Below, in pieces: positions 55,626-64,000 of a stretch of 64,000 bases of DNA. Position 1 is the first letter of the stretch. Every line of letters begins with the position of its first letter. Origin of the DNA: Caulobacter sp. 73W (GTDB lineage Bacteria; Pseudomonadota; Alphaproteobacteria; Caulobacterales; Caulobacteraceae); the NCBI RefSeq assembly GCF_041021955.1, contig NZ_CP158375.1, positions 3,894,501 to 3,958,500 on the forward strand, written 5' to 3'. Position numbers and translations under genes: made by a program. The notes below the pieces were generated by a model. That model made no database searches. It saw only the letters and a list, made by a program, of their open reading frames with translations, and was not told the origin of the DNA.

Positions 55626-57301
55626 AACCGAAATCTGACGACGAACTCATCTTCCTGCCGCTCGGCGGGTCGAATGAGATCGGCATGAACTTCAATCTCT
55701 ACGGCTACGGGCCGGCCGACGACCGCAAGTGGGTCGTCGTCGATCTGGGCGTGACCTTTGGCGACCAGACGACGCCGGGCGTGGAGATCATCCTGCCGGA
55801 CCCCGAATTCATCGAGGAGCATTCCGAGGACATTCTCGGCATCGTCCTGACCCACGCGCACGAGGACCACATCGGCGCCGTGGCCTGGCTGTGGCCGCGC
55901 CTGAAGGCGCCGATCTACGCCACGCCGTTCACCGCCTTCCTGCTGCGCGAGAAACTGCGCGACGCCGGCTTGCTGGACGAGGTGTCGATCACCGAAGTGC
56001 CGCTGAGCGGCAGCTTCGATCTTGGCCCGTTCAAGTTCGAGCTGATCACCCTGACGCACTCGATCCCTGAGCCGAACGGCGTGGCGATCCGCACGCCGCT
56101 GGGCACCATCCTGCACACCGGCGACTGGAAGATCGATCCCGATCCCATGCTGGGCAGCGCCACCGACGAAGCCGCAATCCGCCGTCTCGGCGACGAGGGC
56201 GTGCTGGCCATGGTCTGCGACAGCACCAACGTCTTCGTGGACGGCGAGGCTGGTTCCGAAGCCGGCGTGCGCGAAGCGATGACTCCGCTGATCGCCAGCC
56301 TGAAGGGCAAGGTGGCCGTGGCCTGCTTCGCGTCCAACGTGGCGCGCATGGACACCGTGATCCGCGCCGGCCAGGCGGCGGGCCGCAAGGTCTGTCTGGT
56401 CGGTCGCTCCATGCACCGCATGGCGGCGGCGGCGCAGTCCGTGGGCCTGCTGAAGGACCTGGAGCCGTTCATCACCGACGACCAGGCCAAGTACGCGCCC
56501 GAGGATCAGGTGCTGTTCCTGTGCACCGGCTCGCAGGGCGAGGCCCGCGCGGCCCTGGCCCGCATCGCCGACGGCTCGCATCCGCATGTGCGCCTGGGCG
56601 AGGGGGACCATGTGATCTTCTCGTCGCGGGTCATTCCGGGCAACGAGATCCCGATCCGCAACCTGCAGAACAAGCTCGCCGACCGTGGGGTGCGCCTTTA
56701 CACCGAGCGCGACCATCCCGGCATCCACGTCTCCGGTCACCCGTGCCGGGACGAACTGAAGCAGATGTACCAATGGGCCCGCCCGCAGATCGCGGTGCCC
56801 ACCCATGGCGAGCGCCGCCACCTGCTGGAGCACGCGGCCTTCGCCAAGGACCTGCAGATCGGCCAGGCCATCGCGCCGCGCAACGGCGACATGGTCCGCC
56901 TGGCTCCCGGCCATCCGTCGATCATCGACGAGGTGCCGTCTGGCCGCCTGTACGTCGACGCCGGCGTGCTGACCCCCGAGAACGGCGACGCCTTGAAGGA
57001 GCGCCGTCACGCGGCGTTCAACGGCATGCTGGCGGTCTCCATCGTCATCGACGGCCGCGGGCGTATCGCATCGGGCCCGCAGGTCCGGGCCATCGGCTTG
57101 CCGGGTGACGAGGAATATCCCCTCGAAGACGCCATGGACGATCTGGCTGAAGAAGCCGAAAGCGCCTTCAAGCGTCTGGAGGGAGCCTCCCGCGAGATCG
57201 ACGAGCAGGTCGAGCAGGCCCTGTCCCGCGCCGTCAAGAAGGCCGCCTACCGCATCTGGGAACGCCGGCCCGTGGTGGAGACCACGGTGCTTCGCCTGTA
57301 A
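55622..57301 (+). CDS. rnj: Ribonuclease J (metallo-beta-lactamase/beta-CASP)
   Basis: 559 residues. Exo- and endoribonuclease for mRNA turnover and rRNA maturation. Metallo-beta-lactamase motif [10 protein letters not shown] (His78, His80, Asp82, His83), [16 protein letters not shown]; beta-CASP region with [24 protein letters not shown] and PTHGERRHL complete the zinc site. Usual RNase J length. ATGA overlap with coaX makes it part of the nuo-birA-coaX transcript. Confidence 0.95.
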   Translation: MKPKSDDELIFLPLGGSNEIGMNFNLYGYGPADDRKWVVVDLGVTFGDQTTPGVEIILPDPEFIEEHSEDILGIVLTHAHEDHIGAVAWLWPRLKAPIYATPFTAFLLREKLRDAGLLDEVSITEVPLSGSFDLGPFKFELITLTHSIPEPNGVAIRTPLGTILHTGDWKIDPDPMLGSATDEAAIRRLGDEGVLAMVCDSTNVFVDGEAGSEAGVREAMTPLIASLKGKVAVACFASNVARMDTVIRAGQAAGRKVCLVGRSMHRMAAAAQSVGLLKDLEPFITDDQAKYAPEDQVLFLCTGSQGEARAALARIADGSHPHVRLGEGDHVIFSSRVIPGNEIPIRNLQNKLADRGVRLYTERDHPGIHVSGHPCRDELKQMYQWARPQIAVPTHGERRHLLEHAAFAKDLQIGQAIAPRNGDMVRLAPGHPSIIDEVPSGRLYVDAGVLTPENGDALKERRHAAFNGMLAVSIVIDGRGRIASGPQVRAIGLPGDEEYPLEDAMDDLAEEAESAFKRLEGASREIDEQVEQALSRAVKKAAYRIWERRPVVETTVLRL

Positions 57302-57333
57302 GCTCGGCCAAAAGAGCAGGGGAGACGACGGGC

Positions 57334-57753
57334 ATGATTGGAAAGCTCAACCATGTGGGTGTGGCGACGCCATCCATCGACGAGGCGGTGAAGATGTACC
57401 GCGACGTCCTGGGCGCGACGTCGATCACCGACAAGTGGGCCATGCCCGAGCAGGGCGTGTGGGTCTGCTTCGTCAACCTGCCCAACAGCCAGATCGAACT
57501 GATCGAGCCCTATGGCGAGGCCTCACCGATCCACGGCTTCCTGGCCAAGAACCCCAAGGGCGGCCAGCACCATATCTGTTTCGAGGTCGAGGACATCATC
57601 GCCGCGCGTGACGCCATGAAGGCCAAGGGCGCGACGGTGCTGGGCGAGCCCCGCATCGGCGCGCATGGCACCCCGGTGATCTTCGTCCACCCCAAGGACA
57701 TGGGCGGGATGTTGGTCGAACTGATGGAAACCCCCAAGGGCGAGCACCACTGA
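57334..57753 (+). CDS. mce: Methylmalonyl-CoA epimerase
   Basis: 139 residues, VOC fold. Converts (S)- to (R)-methylmalonyl-CoA in propionate metabolism. KLNHVGVATPSIDEAVKMYRD has the first metal His; GGQHHICFEVEDI the second; and PKDMGGMLVELME the Glu. AGGGGAG-like site before the ATG. One-base overlap with the DUF1467 gene. Confidence 0.93.
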   Translation: MIGKLNHVGVATPSIDEAVKMYRDVLGATSITDKWAMPEQGVWVCFVNLPNSQIELIEPYGEASPIHGFLAKNPKGGQHHICFEVEDIIAARDAMKAKGATVLGEPRIGAHGTPVIFVHPKDMGGMLVELMETPKGEHH

Positions 57754-58013
57754 TGGGACCGATCACCTCCATCGCCATCTTCCTGACCATCTGGTGGACG
57801 GTGCTGTTCGCCGTGCTGCCGCTGGGCACGCGCAGTCATGCGGAGATGGGCATCGACCTGAAGGATGGCGGCGATCCCGGCGCGCCGGTGAATCCGAATC
57901 TGAAGCGCAAGTTCCTGACCACGACCTGGATCTCGGTCGTCGTCTTCGCGGTCTTGTGGCTGGTCATCCGCTTCGGCCTGATCACCTTGCCGGAGATTCC
58001 GGCCAACTACTGA
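57753..58013 (+). CDS. DUF1467 family two-helix membrane protein
   Basis: 86 residues, two helices (about 2-24 and 57-76) around a hydrophilic loop with LGTRSHAEMGIDLKDGGDPGAPVNPNLKRKF, shown here in parts: it begins LPLGTRSHAEMG and ends NPNLKRKFLTTTWI, the DUF1467 pattern. Function unknown. It commonly follows mce in alphaproteobacteria. One-base overlap with mce. Confidence 0.88.
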   Translation: MGPITSIAIFLTIWWTVLFAVLPLGTRSHAEMGIDLKDGGDPGAPVNPNLKRKFLTTTWISVVVFAVLWLVIRFGLITLPEIPANY

Positions 58014-58032
58014 GCTGTTTTGGACGGCGGGG

Positions 58033-58090
58033 CGCCCAAGGCTTGGGCGCATGCGCACGGGATGATCCTTGATCGCCCAAACCTTGGGCG
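58033..58090. promoter_or_regulatory. Pair of identical palindromes, 41 bp apart
   Basis: The half-sites CGCCCAA and TTGGGCG with a three-base centre occur twice, starting at 58033 and 58074. The 41-bp step is close to four helical turns, so two regulator dimers could sit on one face of the DNA. An RNA stem reading is also possible. Confidence 0.5.
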
Positions 58091-58218
58091 GTTTCACCTG
58101 AAACCGGAGGAGGAAGCGCTTCCCTGTGCGCCGCGCCCGGCGATGCGGTTAGCGTCAGTCACATGAGGCATGACCACTCGGTCGTGCACCGTGGCGTAAT
58201 TCCCCGACGACAACTTCC

Positions 58219-58249
58219 AAGGCCGCGCTGATGCGCGGCCTTCTTTTCT
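58219..58249 (+). terminator. Strong intrinsic terminator upstream of proS
   Basis: AAGGCCGCGC (58219-58228) pairs perfectly with GCGCGGCCTT (58233-58242) around TGAT, followed by CTTTTCT. It lies 206 bases after the DUF1467 stop, rather far for a simple operon end. Confidence 0.85.
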
Positions 58250-58323
58250 CCACGTTCATTGCCAAGTCTGCGACCGAAGAGCTATCTGACCCTCTTCGCT
58301 TTCTCGCAGGAATCTCGCTGACC

Positions 58324-59652
58324 ATGCGCCTTTCGCGCTTTTTCCTGCCGGTGCTGAAAGAAGCCCCGGCCGACGCCCAGATCGTCTCCCACCAGCTCAT
58401 GCTGCGCGCCGGCATGATCCGCCAGGAGGCGGCCGGCATCTACGCGTGGCTGCCGCTCGGTCTGAGGGTGCTGCGCAAGGTCGAGCAGATCGTCCGTGAA
58501 GAGATGGATCGCGCCGGCGGCGTCGAGCTGCTGATGCCGACCCTGCAACTGGCCGACCTGTGGCGGGAGTCGGGCCGCTATGACGCCTATGGTCCGGAGA
58601 TGCTGCGCATCACCGACCGTCACGAGCGCGAGCTGCTGTACGGGCCCACCAACGAGGAAATGATCACCGAGATCTTCCGCGCCTATGTGAAGTCGTACAA
58701 GGACCTGCCCAAGAGCCTGTACCACATCCAGTGGAAGTTCCGGGACGAGCGCCGCCCGCGCTTCGGCGTCATGCGCGGCCGCGAATTCCTGATGAAGGAC
58801 GCCTATTCCTTCGACCTGGACGAGGCGACCGCCCGCGCGGCCTACAACCGCATGTTCGTGGCCTATCTGAACATCTTTTCGCGCATGGGCCTGAAGGCGG
58901 TGCCGATGCGTGCAGACACCGGCCCCATCGGCGGGGATCTTTCCCACGAGTTCATCGTTCTGGCGGAGACCGGGGAGAGCCAGGTCTTCTGTCACAAGGA
59001 TCTGGTGGAGATGGGCGCGCCCGGACCCGACGTCGATTTCCAGGGCGACCTGCAGCCGCTGGTCGACCAGCGTACGGCGCTCTATGCGGCGACCGAAGAG
59101 ATGCACGACGAGGCGGCGTTCAACGCCGTGCCCGAGGAGCAGCGTCTGTCGGCGCGCGGCATCGAGGTCGGCCACATCTTCTATTTCGGTGAGAAATACT
59201 CCAAGCCGATGAACGCCAAGGTCACCGGTCCGGACGGCCTGGAGCACTTCGTGCATATGGGTTCCTACGGCGTCGGCGTCTCGCGCCTGCTGGGCGCGAT
59301 CATCGAGGCTAGCCACGACGAGGGCGGCATCATCTGGCCGGAATCCGTGGCGCCTTACGACGTCGCGATCATCAACCTGCGTCCGGGCGACGAAGCCTGC
59401 GACGCTGCTTGCGAGAAGGCCTATGCGGCCATCCACGCGGCCGGCAAGAGCGCGCTCTATGACGACACCGCCGACCGTCCGGGCGCCAAGTTCGCGACCA
59501 TGGATCTGATCGGCGTGCCCTGGCAGATGATCGTCGGTCCCAAGGGCGTCGCCGAGGGCCAGGTCGAGATCAAGAACCGCGCCACCGGCGAGCGCTCCAC
59601 CGCGCCGCTCGACGCCGTGATCGAAGGCCTTTCCAAGAAGGCGAACGCATGA
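58324..59652 (+). CDS. proS: Prolyl-tRNA synthetase, short (no editing insert) form
   Basis: 442 residues from ATG 58324 ([20 protein letters not shown]); an upstream in-frame start would run back through the terminator. Class II synthetase charging tRNA-Pro. Motif 1 in [34 protein letters not shown]; motif 2 [26 protein letters not shown] in two parts. Between motifs 2 and 3 there is no editing domain, as in alphaproteobacterial ProRS. Anticodon domain ends the protein. Overlaps lolC by four bases. Confidence 0.96.
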   Translation: MRLSRFFLPVLKEAPADAQIVSHQLMLRAGMIRQEAAGIYAWLPLGLRVLRKVEQIVREEMDRAGGVELLMPTLQLADLWRESGRYDAYGPEMLRITDRHERELLYGPTNEEMITEIFRAYVKSYKDLPKSLYHIQWKFRDERRPRFGVMRGREFLMKDAYSFDLDEATARAAYNRMFVAYLNIFSRMGLKAVPMRADTGPIGGDLSHEFIVLAETGESQVFCHKDLVEMGAPGPDVDFQGDLQPLVDQRTALYAATEEMHDEAAFNAVPEEQRLSARGIEVGHIFYFGEKYSKPMNAKVTGPDGLEHFVHMGSYGVGVSRLLGAIIEASHDEGGIIWPESVAPYDVAIINLRPGDEACDAACEKAYAAIHAAGKSALYDDTADRPGAKFATMDLIGVPWQMIVGPKGVAEGQVEIKNRATGERSTAPLDAVIEGLSKKANA

Positions 59653-60944
59653 AGACCGAGGCGCTCGCTGGCAGCGTCGCGCCTCCCTTCAGCGCCTGGG
59701 AGCGCTCGGTCGCGGCCCGTTACCTGCGCGCCAAGCGCAAGAACGGCGGCGTGGCTCTGATCTCCATCATCAGCTTCGTTGGCATTATGCTGGCGGTGGC
59801 GGTGCTGATCATCGTCATGAGCGTGATGAACGGGTTCCGGACGGAGCTGCTGGGCAAGATGCTCGGCTTCAACGGCCATCTGTTTGTGTCCGGCCAGGTC
59901 CTGTCCGATCCGGTACAGACCTTCGCCGCCGTCCAGCGCATTCGCCGCGCCGACGGGGTGGAGCAGGCCGTGCCCATGATCGAGGCCCAGGCCATGGCCA
60001 TCGGCCCGGCCCAGATCACCGGCGCCATCGTGCGCGGCATCGCGCCCGCCGACCTGAAGGCGACGCCGATCATCGCCGGCAACCTCAAGCAAGGCTCGAT
60101 GAACGGCTTCGGCCAGGGCGAGTTCGGCGGCGACACCATCCTGATGGGCGACCGTCTGGCCGAGGGGCTGGGTGTAAAGCCAGGCGATGTGGTCAAGCTG
60201 GTCTCGCCTTCCGGGCCCGCCACGGCGTTCGGCACGGCGACCCAGGAAAAGGACTATGTGGTCGGCGGAGTCTTCTCTGTCGGCATGACCCAGTTCGACG
60301 CCGCCTTCATCTACATGCCCGTCGAGCAGGCCCAGCTGTTCTTTGGCCGTGACCAGTCGGTCGATGTGATCGAGGTGAAGGTGAAGGACCCGGACGACGC
60401 GCGCGGCATGCGGCCCGTCGTCAGTCGCGCCGCCGGCCCTGGGGCGTTCGTCACCGACTGGACCCAGAAGGACAAGGCCTACTTCGACGCGCTTCAGGTG
60501 GAGCGCGCGGCCATGCGCCTGATCCTGATGATGATCGTCGCCATCGCGGCCCTGAACATCATTTCCGGCCTCGTCATGCTGGTGAAGAACAAGGGCAAGG
60601 ATATCGCCATCCTGCGCACCATGGGGGCGGGGCAGGGGGCCATCCTGCGCATCTTCTTCATGGCTGGCGCCTCGATCGGCGTGCTCGGCACCCTGGCCGG
60701 TCTCGCGGCGGGTGTCCTGTTCTGCACCTTCATCGAGCCGATCCAGAAGGTTCTGGAGGCGGTCACGGGCACCAAGGTGTTCAACGCCGAGATCTATTTC
60801 CTCAGCCACATCCCAGCGAGGATCGAGTGGAGCGAGGTGGGCATCGTCACCCTGTTCGCGGTGATCGTGTCGTTCCTCGTCACCCTGCCGCCGGCCTGGC
60901 GGGCCTCTCACCTCGATCCGGTGGAGGCGCTCCGCTATGAGTAA
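59649..60944 (+). CDS. lolC: Lipoprotein-releasing ABC transporter permease (LolC/LolE)
   Basis: 431 residues, four membrane helices. Moves outer-membrane lipoproteins from the inner membrane to Lol[27 protein letters not shown] near the start (helix 1), a large periplasmic MacB-like domain, and the FtsX domain near the end with [23 protein letters not shown]. Only one LolC/E-type gene is seen; many alphaproteobacteria use a single homodimeric LolF-like permease. Overlaps proS by four and lolD by eight bases. Confidence 0.92.
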   Translation: MKTEALAGSVAPPFSAWERSVAARYLRAKRKNGGVALISIISFVGIMLAVAVLIIVMSVMNGFRTELLGKMLGFNGHLFVSGQVLSDPVQTFAAVQRIRRADGVEQAVPMIEAQAMAIGPAQITGAIVRGIAPADLKATPIIAGNLKQGSMNGFGQGEFGGDTILMGDRLAEGLGVKPGDVVKLVSPSGPATAFGTATQEKDYVVGGVFSVGMTQFDAAFIYMPVEQAQLFFGRDQSVDVIEVKVKDPDDARGMRPVVSRAAGPGAFVTDWTQKDKAYFDALQVERAAMRLILMMIVAIAALNIISGLVMLVKNKGKDIAILRTMGAGQGAILRIFFMAGASIGVLGTLAGLAAGVLFCTFIEPIQKVLEAVTGTKVFNAEIYFLSHIPARIEWSEVGIVTLFAVIVSFLVTLPPAWRASHLDPVEALRYE

Positions 60945-61626
60945 GCTGATCCTCCACCTGAAGGGCGTCGAGCGCGTCTATGTGACCGAGGCCGGCAAGC
61001 TGCCAGTGCTCAAGGGCGTGGACGTGGACGTCAACGCTGGCGAGATCGTTGGCCTGATCGGACCGTCGGGTTCGGGCAAGTCGTCCCTGCTACACGCCGC
61101 TGGTCTTCTAGAGCATCCGGACGCGGGCGAGGTCGTGGTGGATGGCCGCGACTGCTCCAACATGAACGAGCGCCAGCGCACCCGTGTGCGCCTGTCGACC
61201 ATCGGCTTCGTCTATCAGTTTCACCATCTGCTGCCTGAGTTCTCCGCCCTGGAGAACGTCGCGCTGCCCCTGCTGATCGCCGGCAAGTCCAAGCGCGAGG
61301 CGGAGGACCGGGCCTTGGAACTGCTGACCCAGCTGGGTCTGGAAAGCCGCGTGAAGCACCAGCCGGCGCAGCTGTCGGGAGGGGAGCAGCAACGCGTCGC
61401 CATAGCCCGCGCGCTGGCCAACCGGCCGCGCCTGCTGCTGGCGGACGAGCCGACCGGCAACCTGGATCCAGCAACCTCGACGTCCGTGTTCCAGTCGCTC
61501 TATGACCTGGCGCGCAACGAGGGCGTGGCCTGCTTGATCGCCACCCACAACATGGAGTTGGCGAAGTTCATGGATCGGGTGTTCGCCCTGAAGGACGGAC
61601 ACCTGGAAGCGCGCAGCGACCTCTGA
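60937..61626 (+). CDS. lolD: Lipoprotein-releasing ABC transporter ATPase LolD
   Basis: 229 residues. Walker [17 protein letters not shown]-loop [10 protein letters not shown], signature [15 protein letters not shown], Walker [13 protein letters not shown], and the switch His in IATHNMEL. Pairs with the overlapping LolC permease. Confidence 0.96.
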   Translation: MSKLILHLKGVERVYVTEAGKLPVLKGVDVDVNAGEIVGLIGPSGSGKSSLLHAAGLLEHPDAGEVVVDGRDCSNMNERQRTRVRLSTIGFVYQFHHLLPEFSALENVALPLLIAGKSKREAEDRALELLTQLGLESRVKHQPAQLSGGEQQRVAIARALANRPRLLLADEPTGNLDPATSTSVFQSLYDLARNEGVACLIATHNMELAKFMDRVFALKDGHLEARSDL

Positions 61627-61628
61627 CC

Positions 61629-62102
61629 GTGGCGGTCAGTCTCTGGACCGCCGGCAGCGTCTCCGGTCCGCCGGGCTATGGCGGCTGGTCCTGGGTTTCG
61701 GCTCAGGACAGCGTCGCCAGCGGCATGGCGGGCGGAGAGCGCCGCACCACCTTGCGCCGCATGCAACTTGTCGGCCTGATCGAGGCGGTGAAGGCTGCCC
61801 CCGTTGGCGTGAAGCTGGTCATCCATTGTGACGAGGTGGCGGTCGCGCAGATCGCCCTAACCCGCCTGGCCGGCAAGCCAGTCGAGGTGGAGGAGGCGGA
61901 TCTGTGGACCCAGATCGACGCCCTGGTGGCGCCCCGTCGCGAGGCGCTGGAGTTTCGGCGGATGGCGATCCCCGGCGCGACACACACCTTCGTGGCGGCC
62001 TGGGCTGATCAGGCGCGGGACAAGACCAAGGCGACCGGTCCGTTCCGGACCGCGATCCCCAAGCCCAACCTGTCGAAGTTTCCCGGCCTGCCGACCGCCT
62101 AG
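61629..62102 (+). CDS. RNase H-fold protein lacking catalytic acids
   Basis: 157 residues, GTG start two bases after the lolD stop. By eye it follows RNase HI strand by strand: LWTAGSVSGPPGYGGWSWV (residues 5-23; RNase HI FTDGSCLGNPGPGGYGAIL), LRRMQLVGLIEAVKAA (42-57; NRMELMAAIVALEAL), VIHCDEVAVAQI (64-75; STDSQYVRQGI) and ADLWTQIDALV (VDLWQRLDAAL). But the first catalytic Asp is Ala8 and the Glu is Gln46; only Asp68 is kept. So it is probably not an active nuclease; it may bind nucleic acid. It lies between lolD and the SidA-like gene. Confidence 0.8.
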   Translation: MAVSLWTAGSVSGPPGYGGWSWVSAQDSVASGMAGGERRTTLRRMQLVGLIEAVKAAPVGVKLVIHCDEVAVAQIALTRLAGKPVEVEEADLWTQIDALVAPRREALEFRRMAIPGATHTFVAAWADQARDKTKATGPFRTAIPKPNLSKFPGLPTA

Positions 62103-62136
62103 CAGCGTAGCGCGAAACAGAACGAGAACTTCGTCG

Positions 62137-62165
62137 TTGACGTGAACAAAATTGGAACATAGAAC
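62137..62165 (+). promoter_or_regulatory. SOS-controlled promoter (LexA box in the spacer) of the sidA-dnaE region
   Basis: A -35 TTGACG (62137-62142), a 17-base spacer and a -10 TAGAAC (62160-62165) form a sigma-70 promoter. In the spacer lies GAAC-AAAATTG-GAAC (62144-62158), the reverse form of the alphaproteobacterial LexA box GTTC-N7-GTTC. A further GAAC at 62162 overlaps the -10, so LexA binding would block RNA polymerase. Confidence 0.78.
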
Positions 62166-62189
62166 AAACGGGCAACCAAGGAGGCTTTT

Positions 62190-62282
62190 ATGGCTCTTCG
62201 TCTCGCTCGTGAATCGCTGGCCCTTGCATCCGTCGCCGGCTTCGTCTGGATGATGTGTTCGATGGCGTTTCTGGTGGCCTGA
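62190..62282 (+). CDS. sidA: SidA-like SOS-induced micropeptide (30 residues)
   Basis: Thirty codons from ATG 62190 with AAGGAGG four bases upstream, a near-perfect ribosome site. The peptide has a short basic start ([14 protein letters not shown]) and one hydrophobic helix ([16 protein letters not shown]). It is preceded by an SOS box inside the promoter and followed by dnaE after 29 bases. In Caulobacter crescentus the 29-residue membrane peptide SidA, an SOS-induced division inhibitor acting on FtsW/FtsN, lies just before dnaE. Size, helix, regulation and place all agree, so I call this its counterpart. Too short for routine gene finders. Confidence 0.8.
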   Translation: MALRLARESLALASVAGFVWMMCSMAFLVA

Positions 62283-62311
62283 GTCGGGGCCGCTCAGCGG
62301 GAGATGAACTG

Positions 62312-64000
62312 ATGGCGGATGGCGCGGCTGAAGGTTTCGTCCATCTGCGCGTCCGCTCCGCCTATTCGCTGCTGGAAGGGGCTATCAAGGCCGACGCCAT
62401 CGGCAAGCTCGCCGCCGAACAGGATATGCCCGCCGCGGGCCTGGCCGACCGGGCCAATCTGTTCGGGGCCCTGGAGTTCTCCGTCACGACCAAGGATACG
62501 GGTGTTCAACCGATCATCGGTTGCGCTCTGCCGGTCACAGGCATCGGCGATCGCCAACCCGAACGTTGGGCGCGGACGCCGACCATCGTGCTGCTGGCCC
62601 AGAACGAGGCCGGCTACCTCAATCTCTCCGAGCTTTCCTCCGCAGCCTATCTGAACGGCGACGGCATGTCCGAGCCCTCGGTGCCCTGGAGCCTGGTGGC
62701 CGAGCATCATGAAGGGCTGTTGCTGCTGTCCGGCGGGCCGGACGGGCCTGTCGATCCGCTGTTCGCCGCTGGCAAGACCGCCGAGGCCAATGTCGCCCTG
62801 ACCGAGATGGCCAAGGTGTTCGGCGATCGCTTCTATGTGGAGCTCCAGCGCCACGGAAAGCATGAAGAGGCCCTGGCTGAGCCCGGCCTGGTGGCGTTCG
62901 CCTACGAGCACGACGTCCCGCTGGTGGCCACCAACGACGTCTATTACGGCCAACCGTCCCTGAGCGAGGCGCATGACGCCCTGCTGTGCATCGCCGACGG
63001 CGCCTTCGTGGGGCAGGACGAACGCCGCCGGGTGACGGGCGAGCACTGGTTCAAGTCGGCCGCCGACATGCGCCGGCTGTTCTCCGACCTGCCGGAGGCC
63101 TGCGACAACACCCTCGACATCGCCAAGCGCTGCGCCTTCATGGTCAAGAAGCGCGATCCGATCCTGCCCCGGTTCGACACCGGCGCCGGGCGCAGCGAGC
63201 CGGAGGAGCTGGCGCACCAAGCGCGTGAGGGCCTGAAGAAGCGTCTGGCGGCCCTGGAAAGCCTGGCCGTGCCCGAGGAGGAATACTGGGCCCGCCTAGA
63301 GCGGGAGGTCGGGATCATCCAGAAGATGGGGTTCCCGGGCTACTTCCTGATCGTGTCGGACTTCATCAAGTGGGCGAAGTCCCAGGGCATTCCTGTGGGA
63401 CCGGGCCGGGGTTCAGGCGCGGGCTCTCTGGTCGCCTGGGCCCTGACTATCACCGACCTCGATCCGCTCCGGTTCGGCCTGCTGTTCGAGCGCTTCCTCA
63501 ATCCGGAGCGGGTGTCCATGCCCGACTTCGATATCGACTTCTGCCAGGAGCGCCGCGAAGAGGTGATCTCCTACGTGCAGGGCAAGTACGGCCGCGACCG
63601 CGTGGCCCAGATCATCACCTTCGGCTCCCTGCAGGCGCGGGCCGTGCTGCGCGACGTGGGCCGGGTGATGCAACTGCCGCTAGGCCTGGTCGACCGTCTT
63701 TGCAAGATGGTGCCGGCTAACCCGGCCAACCCGGTGACTCTGGCCAAGGCGATCGAGATCGAGCCGCGTCTGCAGGAAGCCAAGCGCGACGACCCCGCGG
63801 TGTCCGGCTGCCTGGATGTGGCGTTGCTGTTGGAAGGCTTGTTCCGCAACGCCTCGACCCACGCCGCTGGCGTGGTGATCGGGGACCGGCCCCTGACCGA
63901 ACTGACGCCGCTCTACAAGGATCCGCGCTCGGAACTGCCAGCCACTCAGTTCAACATGAAGTGGGTCGAGAGCGCCGGTCTGGTGAAGTTCGACTTCCTG
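62312..64000 (+). CDS. dnaE: DNA polymerase III alpha subunit, 3'-truncated by the window edge
   Basis: Replicative polymerase. The frame starts at ATG 62312 with GGAG nine bases upstream and is open to the last base (563 codons seen of about 1150). PHP-domain start [15 protein letters not shown] (the usual VHSDY His is Arg here). Palm catalytic motif [17 protein letters not shown] near residue 405, [40 protein letters not shown] and [13 protein letters not shown] are all type I DnaE. Probably cotranscribed with the SidA-like gene, which would place some dnaE expression under SOS control; that is inference. Confidence 0.97.
   Translation, partial: MADGAAEGFVHLRVRSAYSLLEGAIKADAIGKLAAEQDMPAAGLADRANLFGALEFSVTTKDTGVQPIIGCALPVTGIGDRQPERWARTPTIVLLAQNEAGYLNLSELSSAAYLNGDGMSEPSVPWSLVAEHHEGLLLLSGGPDGPVDPLFAAGKTAEANVALTEMAKVFGDRFYVELQRHGKHEEALAEPGLVAFAYEHDVPLVATNDVYYGQPSLSEAHDALLCIADGAFVGQDERRRVTGEHWFKSAADMRRLFSDLPEACDNTLDIAKRCAFMVKKRDPILPRFDTGAGRSEPEELAHQAREGLKKRLAALESLAVPEEEYWARLEREVGIIQKMGFPGYFLIVSDFIKWAKSQGIPVGPGRGSGAGSLVAWALTITDLDPLRFGLLFERFLNPERVSMPDFDIDFCQERREEVISYVQGKYGRDRVAQIITFGSLQARAVLRDVGRVMQLPLGLVDRLCKMVPANPANPVTLAKAIEIEPRLQEAKRDDPAVSGCLDVALLLEGLFRNASTHAAGVVIGDRPLTELTPLYKDPRSELPATQFNMKWVESAGLVKFDFL

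Larger units (their letters stand above)
58014..58323. other. 310-base gap before proS with four dyads and a terminator
   Basis: No gene. Contains CGCCCAA-GGC-TTGGGCG (58033-58049), CGCCCAA-ACC-TTGGGCG (58074-58090), GGTTTCA-CC-TGAAACC (58090-58105), GGAAGCGCTTCC (58112-58123) and the terminator at 58219-58249. It may hold operators, a small RNA, or both; see findings. Confidence 0.6.

Noticed and set aside
58231..58323. An upstream start for proS adding 31 residues
   Set aside because: It would begin inside the terminator hairpin and the added residues do not resemble ProRS.
62294..63220. A 308-codon minus-strand frame opposite dnaE
   Set aside because: Antisense to conserved polymerase sequence; shadow composition.

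Overview
The window is GC-rich alphaproteobacterial chromosome and most likely comes from Caulobacter or a very close relative. The main evidence is gene content and order: cicA-like phosphatase, clpX, lon and hup, then a complete 14-gene nuo operon running into birA, coaX, rnj and mce, then proS, lolC, lolD, an RNase H-like gene, a SidA-like SOS micropeptide and dnaE. A protein resembling the anchoring domain of the Caulobacter S-layer protein RsaA, a two-cold-shock-domain protein and a GAAC-N7-GAAC SOS box agree with this. No plasmid, phage, IS element, rRNA or CRISPR array is visible. Five tRNA genes are present (Glu, Pro, Arg, Val, Asp).

Layout. 1-4.1 kb: end of hom, then glpX and recJ, and tRNA-Glu. 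4.2-6.1 kb: cold-shock protein, tRNA-Pro, a supernumerary complex I subunit (NDUFS4 type), tRNA-Arg and a RibD-C reductase. 6.1-8.7 kb, minus strand: envelope or secreted proteins (nuclease-like, SleB-type lipoprotein, RsaA-anchor-like protein). 8.9-14.1 kb: sulfur amino-acid genes (metC, cysK-sseA) with an orphan amino-acid-binding lipoprotein and a 557-base structured gap. 14.2-21.3 kb: cfa, phrB, kdsA-hldD, and a FAD monooxygenase split by an in-frame amber codon next to a DUF3089 protein. 21.3-26.7 kb, minus strand: recG, an EamA transporter, a small protein, trehalase and cicA. 26.8-34.3 kb: clpX and lon, separated by an S41-like protein and an MHS-type transporter, then hup. 34.4-38.6 kb: accessory envelope genes, including a frameshifted TorF-type porin. 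38.9-58.0 kb: nuoA-N with three small membrane or lipoprotein inserts, then birA-coaX-rnj-mce-DUF1467. 58.3-64 kb: proS-lolC-lolD-RNaseH-like-sidA-dnaE (dnaE is cut by the window end).

The genes are mostly housekeeping: respiration, lipoprotein export, proteolysis, DNA replication and repair, Kdo/heptose synthesis and sulfur metabolism. The points that most repay a second look are: the 30-codon SidA-like gene with an SOS box inside its promoter; the RNase H-like neighbour that lacks catalytic acids; the stand-alone RsaA-like anchor domain; two broken genes (19977 amber, frameshift near 37915); and a 310-base gap before proS holding two identical palindromes 41 bp apart plus a strong terminator. 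Everything here was read by eye; no homology search was run, so family assignments rest on remembered motifs.
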